Positions 8,235 to 15,511 of a DNA stretch of 49,686 nucleotides are shown here, in pieces (the first letter of the stretch is position 1; each line of letters starts with the position of its first letter). The notes under the pieces are model-generated. The model made no database searches. It had not been told where the DNA came from and was given only the letters and a program-made list of their open reading frames with translations. This DNA comes from Shewanella sp. MBTL60-007 (GTDB taxonomy: Bacteria > Pseudomonadota > Gammaproteobacteria > Enterobacterales > Shewanellaceae), in contig NZ_BPET01000045.1 of NCBI RefSeq assembly GCF_019654915.1, forward strand, positions 1 to 49,686, read 5' to 3'. The translations under genes and the position numbers were made by a program.

Positions 8235-9301
8235 TAACTCTGCCCCTGTTGAGATAACTTGTAGTGTGGGCTGTTGGCATTTCGTAGACGCTCTGCCGCT
8301 TGCTCGGGAGTGAGATCGCGCTGAGTTTCAGCCAGCATTTCATAGCCCACCATAAACTTTTTAACGCTGGCACTGCGCAGTAAAGGTGGGTAAAAATGAG
8401 CATGTAATCGCCACTCGCTGTGCTCTAAAGTGTCAAACGGTGCACCTTGCCACCCCATAGAGTACGGAAAAGAGCACTTAAATAGATTGTCATAGCAGGT
8501 TGTCAGCTGTTTTAAGATCTCAGCTAGTGAGTTTTGCTCTGCCTCTCCAAGCTCCGTTATCCGTTTGATCTCAAATCGTGGCAGTAACAAGGTTTCAAAT
8601 GGCCAGCCAGCCCAATAGGGCACGACCACCAGCCAATCATCGTTGTAGACCACGACGCGTTCCTGCCGCTCTAACTCCTTTTCTGCATAATCACCCAGCA
8701 GATTGCCGCCATATTGCTCTGTATATGCCAGCAGATTTTGCTGCTTTTTGGCCACTAAACTGGGTAACTGACTCTGAGCCCAAATTTGCCCATGGGGGTG
8801 AGGGTTCGAACACCCCATGGTTGCGCCCTTGTTTTCAAAGATCTGCACCCAAGAATACCGCTCTGCTAACTCTTCACTCTGGATCCGCCAAGTATGAATC
8901 ACTTGCTCAATTTCCGCTGTTGACAGCTCAGGCAGCGTCTTAGAGTGATCGGCAGAAAAACAGATCACTCGGCTCTCTCCTCGCTCAGTGCTAAAGCGAA
9001 ACAGCGGGTCGCTATCACTAGCGTCAGGGGTATCGGGGAGCAATGCCGAGAAATCATTTTGAAACACAAAGGTCGATTGATAATCTGGATTTATTTCACC
9101 ATTGGCGCGGGTGTTACCGGCACACAAGAAACAATCCTTATCATAGGATGGCGCAGATAAGGGGGCAGTGGTCTCCACCTGCCCAAGCCAAGGTCGCTTA
9201 GCGCGATGGGGCGCTAGGAGTACCCACTCAGAAGTCAAAGGGTTATATCTGCGATGGGAGTGTTCATTGGGGTCAAACTCAGGGGCGGTTTGCTGCGTCA
9301 T
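8234..9301 (-). CDS. galT: Galactose-1-phosphate uridylyltransferase
   Basis: GalT, which swaps UMP between UDP-glucose and galactose-1-phosphate (Leloir pathway). About 355 residues. The HIT-superfamily active site is visible as GCSNPHPHGQ, whose second His is the covalent nucleophile; zinc-ligand cysteines appear in DCFLCAGN. I placed the start at ATG 9301 because the protein from there (MTQQ..., HRRYNPLTSEW) aligns with the E. coli N-terminus; a TTG 15 bases upstream is the alternative. No strong Shine-Dalgarno is visible at either. First gene of a two-gene galTK operon; its promoter should lie in 9302-9440. Confidence 0.95.
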   Translation of the reverse strand: MTQQTAPEFDPNEHSHRRYNPLTSEWVLLAPHRAKRPWLGQVETTAPLSAPSYDKDCFLCAGNTRANGEINPDYQSTFVFQNDFSALLPDTPDASDSDPLFRFSTERGESRVICFSADHSKTLPELSTAEIEQVIHTWRIQSEELAERYSWVQIFENKGATMGCSNPHPHGQIWAQSQLPSLVAKKQQNLLAYTEQYGGNLLGDYAEKELERQERVVVYNDDWLVVVPYWAGWPFETLLLPRFEIKRITELGEAEQNSLAEILKQLTTCYDNLFKCSFPYSMGWQGAPFDTLEHSEWRLHAHFYPPLLRSASVKKFMVGYEMLAETQRDLTPEQAAERLRNANSPHYKLSQQGQS

Positions 9302-9443
9302 AAGCAAGGTTTTCAAGCCGTAGGATAATACTGGGTATGCTCGTCTAGTTAAGCCTGAGAGTCATTCCTGAAAAGGGGCTTTTAACTCCCATAAAACACT
9401 TAATTCCTTATACTCAAACGGTGATAAAGATTCACACGCATAA

Positions 9444-9479
9444 ATAATACCAATAACCTCAAATGGCTATTGGTATTAT
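9444..9479. repeat. ATACCAAT-type inverted repeat / hairpin
   Basis: Perfect 12-bp inverted repeat ATAATACCAATA (9444-9455) and TATTGGTATTAT (9468-9479) with a 12-base loop. It sits between the end of the VOC gene and the galT promoter region. On the minus strand it is followed by T-rich sequence, so it may also act as the VOC gene terminator. The same ATACCAAT core recurs at 47218-47251. Confidence 0.8.
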
Positions 9480-9500
9480 CGATAGTCAAATATAGAACGA

Positions 9501-10034
9501 TTAGCCGTTATACGCGCCACTAGAATAGTGAAGCTCATAGCTATGGGAGTAGATCTCGAGAATATTCCCAAATGGATCTTCCATATAGATCATGCGGTAT
9601 GGCTTCTCTCCTGGATAATAATAACGTGGCGCCTTCATTCGCTTCTTACCACCTGCTGCGACAATCTTGTCGGCTAACCCTTCTACGTCAGGGTCTTGAA
9701 CACAAAAATGAAAGATCCCTGTTTTCCAGTATTCAAAATTATCTTGTGGATTCTCTTGGTTCTTAAACTCAAAAAGCTCAACACCAATGCGGTCACCAGT
9801 GGAAAGGTGAGCGATACAAAATCGTTCCCAACCCGCACCGAAGACATCCGTGCACATCTCCCCTATCGCACTGTCATCTTCAACAACTTCGGTAGGCTCC
9901 ATAATCAAATACCAGCCGAGTACTTGGGTATAAAATTCTACGGCAGCCTCGAGATCTGGCACAGAGATCCCAATATGAGAAAAGGTTCTGGGGTAAGGCA
10001 TTGCCGATTGATGCGCTTGAGTGAACTGTGACAT
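9501..10034 (-). CDS. VOC-family (glyoxalase I-like) protein
   Basis: A 177-residue vicinal-oxygen-chelate metalloprotein built of two beta-alpha-beta-beta-beta modules. Likely metal ligands are His in FSHIGISVPDL (about residue 20), Glu in GVELFEF, His in IFHFCVQD and Glu in GNILEIYSHS. It resembles proteins annotated as lactoylglutathione-lyase family, but ring-cleaving dioxygenases and resistance proteins share this fold, so the substrate is open. It is divergent from a LysR regulator (10258) across a region with a perfect inverted repeat, which suggests direct control by that regulator and a small-molecule inducer. Confidence 0.85.
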   Translation of the reverse strand: MSQFTQAHQSAMPYPRTFSHIGISVPDLEAAVEFYTQVLGWYLIMEPTEVVEDDSAIGEMCTDVFGAGWERFCIAHLSTGDRIGVELFEFKNQENPQDNFEYWKTGIFHFCVQDPDVEGLADKIVAAGGKKRMKAPRYYYPGEKPYRMIYMEDPFGNILEIYSHSYELHYSSGAYNG

Positions 10035-10110
10035 AACTGACCTCTTATTTTGTCGTTGATAGTGAACTTCATTTAGATGGCGTTAATATACTCAGCGAGA
10101 AACAGAATTT

Positions 10111-10152
10111 AAAATTATCATTTACTTTCATTTTGATAATTTTTAATTATCA
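10111..10152. promoter_or_regulatory. Candidate LysR operator in the VOC-lysR divergent region
   Basis: Perfect 10-bp inverted repeat AAAATTATCA (10111-10120) and TGATAATTTT (10134-10143), followed by a third half-site AATTATCA at 10145-10152. The layout (dyad plus extra half-site between divergent genes) is that expected for a LysR-type recognition and activation site. Binding is inferred, not shown. Confidence 0.65.
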
Positions 10153-10257
10153 TTATTAGAGGCAAAGCAGATGACGGATCGTGATTATGGCTCTGCTCCT
10201 ACTGGGAACTTCACCATGGCGTTAAAGCGACTTAGGTCGTCAATGCAAGGAACTCCA

Positions 10258-11154
10258 ATGCTCAATCCTATTTGGTTACAAACTTTTAAGACCCTTATTG
10301 ATACAGGGCACTTTACCCAAACCGCTGAAAAATTAAATATGACTCAACCGGGCGTGAGCCAACAGGTAAAGAAGCTAGAGCAAGCTTGCGGTCATGAGCT
10401 CATTAAAAGATTCAACAAGCAGTTTGAAATTACCGAGCAAGGTAGACAGGTTTATCAGTACGCTATCGAGTCTGCGAGTAATGAAACCAAGCTGATAGAA
10501 AGCCTAGGTTTTGACGCTCCCCACTCTGGATTATGCAGTCTGTCTTGCTCAGGTGCCTTAGCGCTCCTGTATTACCCAGAATTACTTAAATTACAACAAC
10601 GCTACCCTGCACTCTCTATTCAATTAGAGGCGGCTCCCAACCATAAGATCTTAAAAGAGATAGCCGAAGCTAACATTGATCTTGGATTGGTCACCCACAA
10701 ACCCAATAGCAGCGAGTTCCATAGCATCCCCATAGGCCATGAACCTTTATGCCTTATTTTGCCAAAACACTACAGGGATAAAGCGATCGACTCGAACGCT
10801 TTGAATCTATGTGGTGTAGTCAAACACCCTGATGCGGACCATTATTTATCTCTCTACTTTGATCAATGTGCCACGCCAGAACTTGCCGGGCTAAATATTG
10901 AAAAACTCCCCACGGCTAGCTACGTCAATCAACTTAGCCAAATTCTGCTACCAGTTTCCATGGGGATCGGCTTTACGGTACTTCCTAAGAGTGCATTCGA
11001 TAGTTTTCCCCATAAAGAAAGGCTCTATGTACACATGCCAAAAACTGCGGTTACAGAGCAAGTTTACTTAGTTCATAAGCGTAACCGCCAGTTACCTGTA
11101 CGCTATCGAATAATTGAAGAACTGTTAAAACAATGCCTAAGCAGCAGAGAATAA
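10258..11154 (+). CDS. LysR-family transcriptional regulator (VOC-gene neighbour)
   Basis: LysR-type DNA-binding regulator. From the ATG at 10258 it is 298 residues, the usual family size: winged helix-turn-helix at about 3-62 (FTQTAEKLNMTQPGVSQQVK), a linker helix, then a periplasmic-binding-like effector domain. The longest frame starts at 10171 and would add 29 residues that align with nothing in the family. Both starts have plausible ribosome sites (AAGGA before 10258, AGAGG before 10171). It probably controls the divergent VOC gene and itself through the dyad at 10111-10152. Effector unknown. Confidence 0.9.
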   Translation: MLNPIWLQTFKTLIDTGHFTQTAEKLNMTQPGVSQQVKKLEQACGHELIKRFNKQFEITEQGRQVYQYAIESASNETKLIESLGFDAPHSGLCSLSCSGALALLYYPELLKLQQRYPALSIQLEAAPNHKILKEIAEANIDLGLVTHKPNSSEFHSIPIGHEPLCLILPKHYRDKAIDSNALNLCGVVKHPDADHYLSLYFDQCATPELAGLNIEKLPTASYVNQLSQILLPVSMGIGFTVLPKSAFDSFPHKERLYVHMPKTAVTEQVYLVHKRNRQLPVRYRIIEELLKQCLSSRE

Positions 11155-11362
11155 CCTGGTTAATAATCATGCAAAAGCCAACTTAACGAGCTTAAGCGTG
11201 TAATTTATTTACACATTGTTGGGTTATTCACTTTTTGAACAGCAATAATTGTGCGAAAATACCCCCAAATAAGTGGTTAACTTTCAGTTAACCACATCTA
11301 ATAACAGTCGCAGCCGTTCCTACAAGCCGAAACATCACTTACTTGTAAAAATAAGACATCAA

Positions 11363-13234
11363 ATGAATTCATATTCGCTCAAGAAAAAAATTCTTCTCTC
11401 TGTTGTGCTCGCTTTTTCCGTCGTGATCGGACTTCTATCATGGCAAAGCTTTTCTAGCCAAAAGCAACTGCTATTGCAAAGCAGTGTGGATCAGGTGCGT
11501 CAACTTGGTGAACAGCAAGCTAAACGAATAGATGAGTGGTTAGCTGACCGACAAGGGATCGTGGCCGCTAGCGCCGCTAAAATAGATGGCGATAGTTTAA
11601 ATGTATTGCAGCAAGCACAGCTATCAGGGCCTTTTGAGCTTTCCTATTTCGGTTCTCAAACTGGCCAAATGCTCGACTCAGACCCGAGTATCGACCGCAC
11701 CGGATATGATCCCCGCAGCCGCACTTGGTATCAGCAAGCGATGGCGAAACAAGGCCCAATCTTAACTAAGCCCTATATCGATGTGGCCTATAACATTTTA
11801 GTCGTTTCAATGGCTCAGCCTGCCCCTGGCGGTGTAGTAGGCGGCGACCTATCCATTGCAAGTCTTGTCGATAGTGTTAACAGCATGCAGCTACCAGCAA
11901 AAGGTTACGCCATCATGATGCACAAAGATGGCACCGTTATCGCCTATAAAGATCACGCGAAGTCGATGGGACCGATTCAAAATATCGATCCACAACTGAA
12001 TGCGCAGGTCGCATCGAAAAGTCGCCAGTCAGGAAGTCTATTGCCCTTGTACTTTCAAAGTGAGGGGCGAGATAAGCTAGTATGGGGAACCGAGATCCCA
12101 AATACCGACTGGGAACTGATTTTTGTTCTAGATAAAGACAGCCTAGAAGCGCCACTAACCACCTTGTTACTGACACAGGTTGGCCTCGCAACATTAGCAC
12201 TAGTTGTTAGTATATTAGCTATCTCTTGGTTCCTAACGATTCTGTTAGCGCCACTTGGTCGTGTATCTCAAGCCCTTGCTCATATAGCCGATGGTAATGG
12301 CGATCTCACCCAACGCATTGAAATCGACAGTCATGATGAAGTCGGTGTATTAGCGAGCAGCTTTAATCGCTTTGTCACTAGCCAACATCAGCTGATCAGT
12401 CATATTCGTCAATTGGCCAGTGAACTAGAAACCGATGCTCAGCAAAGCTTAGCCACAAACCAAAATACGGTAAATGAGCTGCAACGTCAGCAGCAAGAGG
12501 TAACTATGGTTGCGACAGCAGTTACCGAGATGGCAAGTGCAACCCATGAGATCGCCGCGAATGCCGAAAATACCGCAACGGCCGCTCAGCAATCGGCCAC
12601 CAGTAGCGAAGAAGGTAAAAGCTTAGTCGATAAGACCCGTAGCACCATTAACTCACTCGCTAATGAGGTCGGTGAAGCAACTGATGTCATCGGTGAGCTA
12701 AACCTGCATGCTCAAGCAATTTCGGGTATTTTGACCACCATTCAAGGTATCGCCGAGCAAACCAATTTGTTGGCGCTGAACGCAGCAATTGAAGCGGCTC
12801 GTGCTGGTGAACAAGGTCGTGGATTTGCCGTTGTTGCCGATGAGGTAAGAGTCCTATCTCGCCGCACTCAAGACTCGACGCAAGAGATCTACACCACGAT
12901 TGAGACGCTACAAAACACGACTCAAAAGGCTGTGCTATTGATGCAAAGCAGCCAAGGCTTAGCCAGTAACAGCGTAGTCGATGTAAACGCAGCAGCTCAG
13001 GCACTTGAGGAGATCACTCAAGCGGTGAATGTTATTTCTGATATGGCGAGCCAAATTGCCACTGCAGCCGAAGAGCAAACTCAAGTCACCAATGAGATCA
13101 CTCAAAATACCGTCGCGATTAAAGATGTCACTGATGACATCACCGAATCATCGATGGAACATTTGAATCAGGCACAAACCCTAAAAGATAGAGCCGATAA
13201 CCTTAACTCTAAGGTCGAAACCTTTATCCTGTAA
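11363..13234 (+). CDS. Methyl-accepting chemotaxis protein with dCache sensor (amino-acid-type motif)
   Basis: Chemoreceptor of 623 residues: TM1 about 10-27, periplasmic dCache domain about 30-265, TM2 about 268-292, HAMP, then the signalling hairpin with tip NLLALNAAIEAARAGE. Residues Tyr115, Arg120, Trp122, Tyr123 and Tyr138, with Asp162 in GGDLS, reproduce the spacing of the amino-acid-binding dCache motif (Y-x4-R-x-W-Y...Y...D) known from PctA-type receptors. The predicted ligands are therefore amino acids rather than sugars, despite the sugar genes alongside. I chose ATG 11363 over a GTG at 11273 because TM1 then sits near the N-terminus as usual; the ribosome site is weak at both. It ends at a terminator (13252-13278). 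Confidence 0.92.
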   Translation: MNSYSLKKKILLSVVLAFSVVIGLLSWQSFSSQKQLLLQSSVDQVRQLGEQQAKRIDEWLADRQGIVAASAAKIDGDSLNVLQQAQLSGPFELSYFGSQTGQMLDSDPSIDRTGYDPRSRTWYQQAMAKQGPILTKPYIDVAYNILVVSMAQPAPGGVVGGDLSIASLVDSVNSMQLPAKGYAIMMHKDGTVIAYKDHAKSMGPIQNIDPQLNAQVASKSRQSGSLLPLYFQSEGRDKLVWGTEIPNTDWELIFVLDKDSLEAPLTTLLLTQVGLATLALVVSILAISWFLTILLAPLGRVSQALAHIADGNGDLTQRIEIDSHDEVGVLASSFNRFVTSQHQLISHIRQLASELETDAQQSLATNQNTVNELQRQQQEVTMVATAVTEMASATHEIAANAENTATAAQQSATSSEEGKSLVDKTRSTINSLANEVGEATDVIGELNLHAQAISGILTTIQGIAEQTNLLALNAAIEAARAGEQGRGFAVVADEVRVLSRRTQDSTQEIYTTIETLQNTTQKAVLLMQSSQGLASNSVVDVNAAAQALEEITQAVNVISDMASQIATAAEEQTQVTNEITQNTVAIKDVTDDITESSMEHLNQAQTLKDRADNLNSKVETFIL

Positions 13235-13251
13235 GTGATTACAGCAGCATA

Positions 13252-13278
13252 AAGGCAAGCCTATCGGCTTGCCTTTTT
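13252..13278 (+). terminator. Intrinsic terminator
   Basis: Perfect 10-bp stem AAGGCAAGCC / GGCTTGCCTT (13252-13261, 13266-13275), loop TATC, followed by T-run. It lies between the converging chemoreceptor and GH97 genes. Confidence 0.9.
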
Positions 13279-13306
13279 ACTTAGCACCGCGTTACTTAGC
13301 GCTACA

Positions 13307-15406
13307 TTATTTAGAATTGAGTACAGGACTCAAACGTGCCGCCCAACCACCGCTAGGCGCAAGCTGGATTTTAATTTGGCTTTGAGCCGTTACCGCTTCC
13401 CTCTTAACCGAATAATCACTTGCATAACGATGGGCATTCGCTCCATCGGCAATACTGTACATTTGGTACTGCGTGTTATCGCTACCAAGAAAGCTCAAAT
13501 CTAGGGTGAATTCCCGCGCCTTTGAGTTACCCATCACGCCTATAAACCACTGCTTTCCCGAACGTCTCGCAATAATTATATGGTCGCTTATCTTGGCCGA
13601 AAGTACCTGAGTCTCGTCCCATACCGTTGGTACACTGGTGATAAATTCGGTGCTTTCATGCTCGCGAAGATAGTGTGATGGCGTGTCGGCGAGCATCTGC
13701 AGCGGACTTTCAAATACCACATACATCGCCAACTGGTGAGCCCGAGTGGTCTTGCTCATTGGGCGGTTGAAGTTAATATCAAAGTTTTCAGGTTGGGCGT
13801 TCACCATGGCGCCTGGCGTGTAATCCATCGGGCCAGCAAGCTGGCGAATAAACGGCAGAGTTAAGTTATGCTCCGCTGTGATGTAGTCGGCCCATTTATT
13901 ATGCTCCAGCCCCCGCACACCTTCTCGAGTGATCACATTAGGGTAAGCGCGGCGTAAGCCCGCAGGCTTATATGAGCCATGAAAGTCCACCAAGAGTTTA
14001 CGCTGTGCAGCTAGCTTGGCGATCTTCCAGTAATAATTGACCATGGCCTGATCGTCTCGCTGCATAAAGTCGACTTTTATCCCAGCAGCGCCCCATTGCT
14101 CAAATCTATCCAGTGCCACTTCAAGCTCATTGTCCAGCGTCTTCCAGATCACCCAGAGGATCACATTGACTTTTTTACTCTTACCGTAGGCGATGATCTC
14201 TTCAACATCGATTTCATCGACAACATTGAGGACACTGTCTAAATGATGCCAGCCTTCATCTAACACTATGTACTCGATGCCATACTTAGCCGCAAAATCG
14301 ATGTAGTACTTATAGGTTTGGGTATTGATCCCAGCGTTAAAATCAACACCAAAAACATTGTTAGCATTCCACCAATCCCAAGCCACTTGACCAGGCTTGA
14401 CCCAACTGGCATCGATAGCCAGTTCATCGGCCAACAAATAAGACAGCTCATTGGTGAGCAACTCTGCATCGTTTTGCGCAATGGCAAAGACACGCCAAGG
14501 AAACAGAGCCGAGGCTGACGAAGTGCTTATCGCCTCTCTGCTAGCAATATAATCGGCTCGCTGAATAATATGCTCATTTCTATCCGAGTCTTGCTTAAGC
14601 TCGCTCTTGAGTACAACTGCAGGAAAGCGGGCATTAAGCCCTTGCTTATCGTTACCCTCAAGCCAGAGGCCGGGATAATCTCTTAAGCCTGTCTCGGTAA
14701 TAACCAGCTTAATATCATCGACATTCACTAATAGCGGCAAGCTAGCAAACTGCTCAGCGCCAATTTCCGATAATCGTTTCGGTAAATAAAGACGTTCGTT
14801 ATGGCTGATGAAGCTTGTTTCCTCAGGAAAAAGTAGCCGATGGTCGCCATCAAAGTTCAACGATACTGTTTCACTGTTAACCACTAATCCCCCATCTTGC
14901 TCAGTGGTGAAACGGTAGGCCATCCCTTGGTCGAACAGCCTAAACGTGAGCGCGAGCTGGTTATCAAAACGCAGTGTCAGCTGATTATAGTGCTCTTGCA
15001 CCCGTTTAGATTTTTGCTGCACATGGGGAGCGAGTTCACGGTTAACAGTAAGACGCTTAGCATCTATGACCTTAGCCTCACTTAAGTGCAACCTCATGCC
15101 TTGAAGCACGATATCGGCAACGGACTCTTTCAACACCGACTTACCCAATACGGTTAACGAATAACGAACGCCTTTTTCTTCTGGGTCGCTGACAGTTAAC
15201 CGTAACTCGCCGCTGGGCGAGGTTAAGGTATATGGCCCTTTAAGCTCTGCTGCGTTAGCGGCTCCAATAGCTGTTAGTAATAAACCGAACACTAAAAAGT
15301 TAGCGAAGCGACTAACTAAGCGAATAGCTGAACGACTAACAAAACCATCAACTAAGCCGCTAGCTATCCAGATCTGAATTACTAATTTATAAGATAATGT
15401 CTTCAT
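13307..15406 (-). CDS. Glycoside hydrolase family 97 (predicted alpha-galactosidase or alpha-glucosidase)
   Basis: Secreted/periplasmic GH97 enzyme, 699 residues. After a hydrophobic signal segment (about 38-53, ending AANAAE) come the N-terminal beta-sandwich (about 60-310), a (beta/alpha)8 barrel (about 310-590) and a C-terminal beta domain. In the barrel, GIKVDFMQRDD puts an Asp at 446 where retaining GH97 members have their nucleophile, and ITREGVRG puts a Glu at 495 as candidate acid/base or metal ligand. An Asp here fits the alpha-galactosidase-like retaining branch, not inverting SusB-type alpha-glucosidases; this is inference. Start is ATG 15406 with AGGGAG before it. The 35-residue stretch ahead of the signal core is unusually long. 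A terminator-like hairpin separates it from the upstream lipoprotein gene. Confidence 0.88.
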   Translation of the reverse strand: MKTLSYKLVIQIWIASGLVDGFVSRSAIRLVSRFANFLVFGLLLTAIGAANAAELKGPYTLTSPSGELRLTVSDPEEKGVRYSLTVLGKSVLKESVADIVLQGMRLHLSEAKVIDAKRLTVNRELAPHVQQKSKRVQEHYNQLTLRFDNQLALTFRLFDQGMAYRFTTEQDGGLVVNSETVSLNFDGDHRLLFPEETSFISHNERLYLPKRLSEIGAEQFASLPLLVNVDDIKLVITETGLRDYPGLWLEGNDKQGLNARFPAVVLKSELKQDSDRNEHIIQRADYIASREAISTSSASALFPWRVFAIAQNDAELLTNELSYLLADELAIDASWVKPGQVAWDWWNANNVFGVDFNAGINTQTYKYYIDFAAKYGIEYIVLDEGWHHLDSVLNVVDEIDVEEIIAYGKSKKVNVILWVIWKTLDNELEVALDRFEQWGAAGIKVDFMQRDDQAMVNYYWKIAKLAAQRKLLVDFHGSYKPAGLRRAYPNVITREGVRGLEHNKWADYITAEHNLTLPFIRQLAGPMDYTPGAMVNAQPENFDINFNRPMSKTTRAHQLAMYVVFESPLQMLADTPSHYLREHESTEFITSVPTVWDETQVLSAKISDHIIIARRSGKQWFIGVMGNSKAREFTLDLSFLGSDNTQYQMYSIADGANAHRYASDYSVKREAVTAQSQIKIQLAPSGGWAARLSPVLNSK

Positions 15407-15465
15407 TGATCTCCCTAGCCAAGCTTGAACAAGCAAAGCGCTAATTAAACAGTCAAAGCCAATAA

Positions 15466-15498
15466 AAGCAGGTTAAGTGGTATTCGCTTAACCTGCTT
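15466..15498 (-). terminator. Terminator/attenuator between the two glycosidase genes
   Basis: Perfect 12-bp stem (15466-15477 with 15487-15498), 9-base loop, followed on the minus strand by TTTTATT. Transcripts from the lipoprotein glycosidase gene should stop here at least in part, so the GH97 gene may be expressed at a different level or from its own promoter. Confidence 0.75.
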
Positions 15499-15511
15499 CG
15501 ATTGCTCAGCC

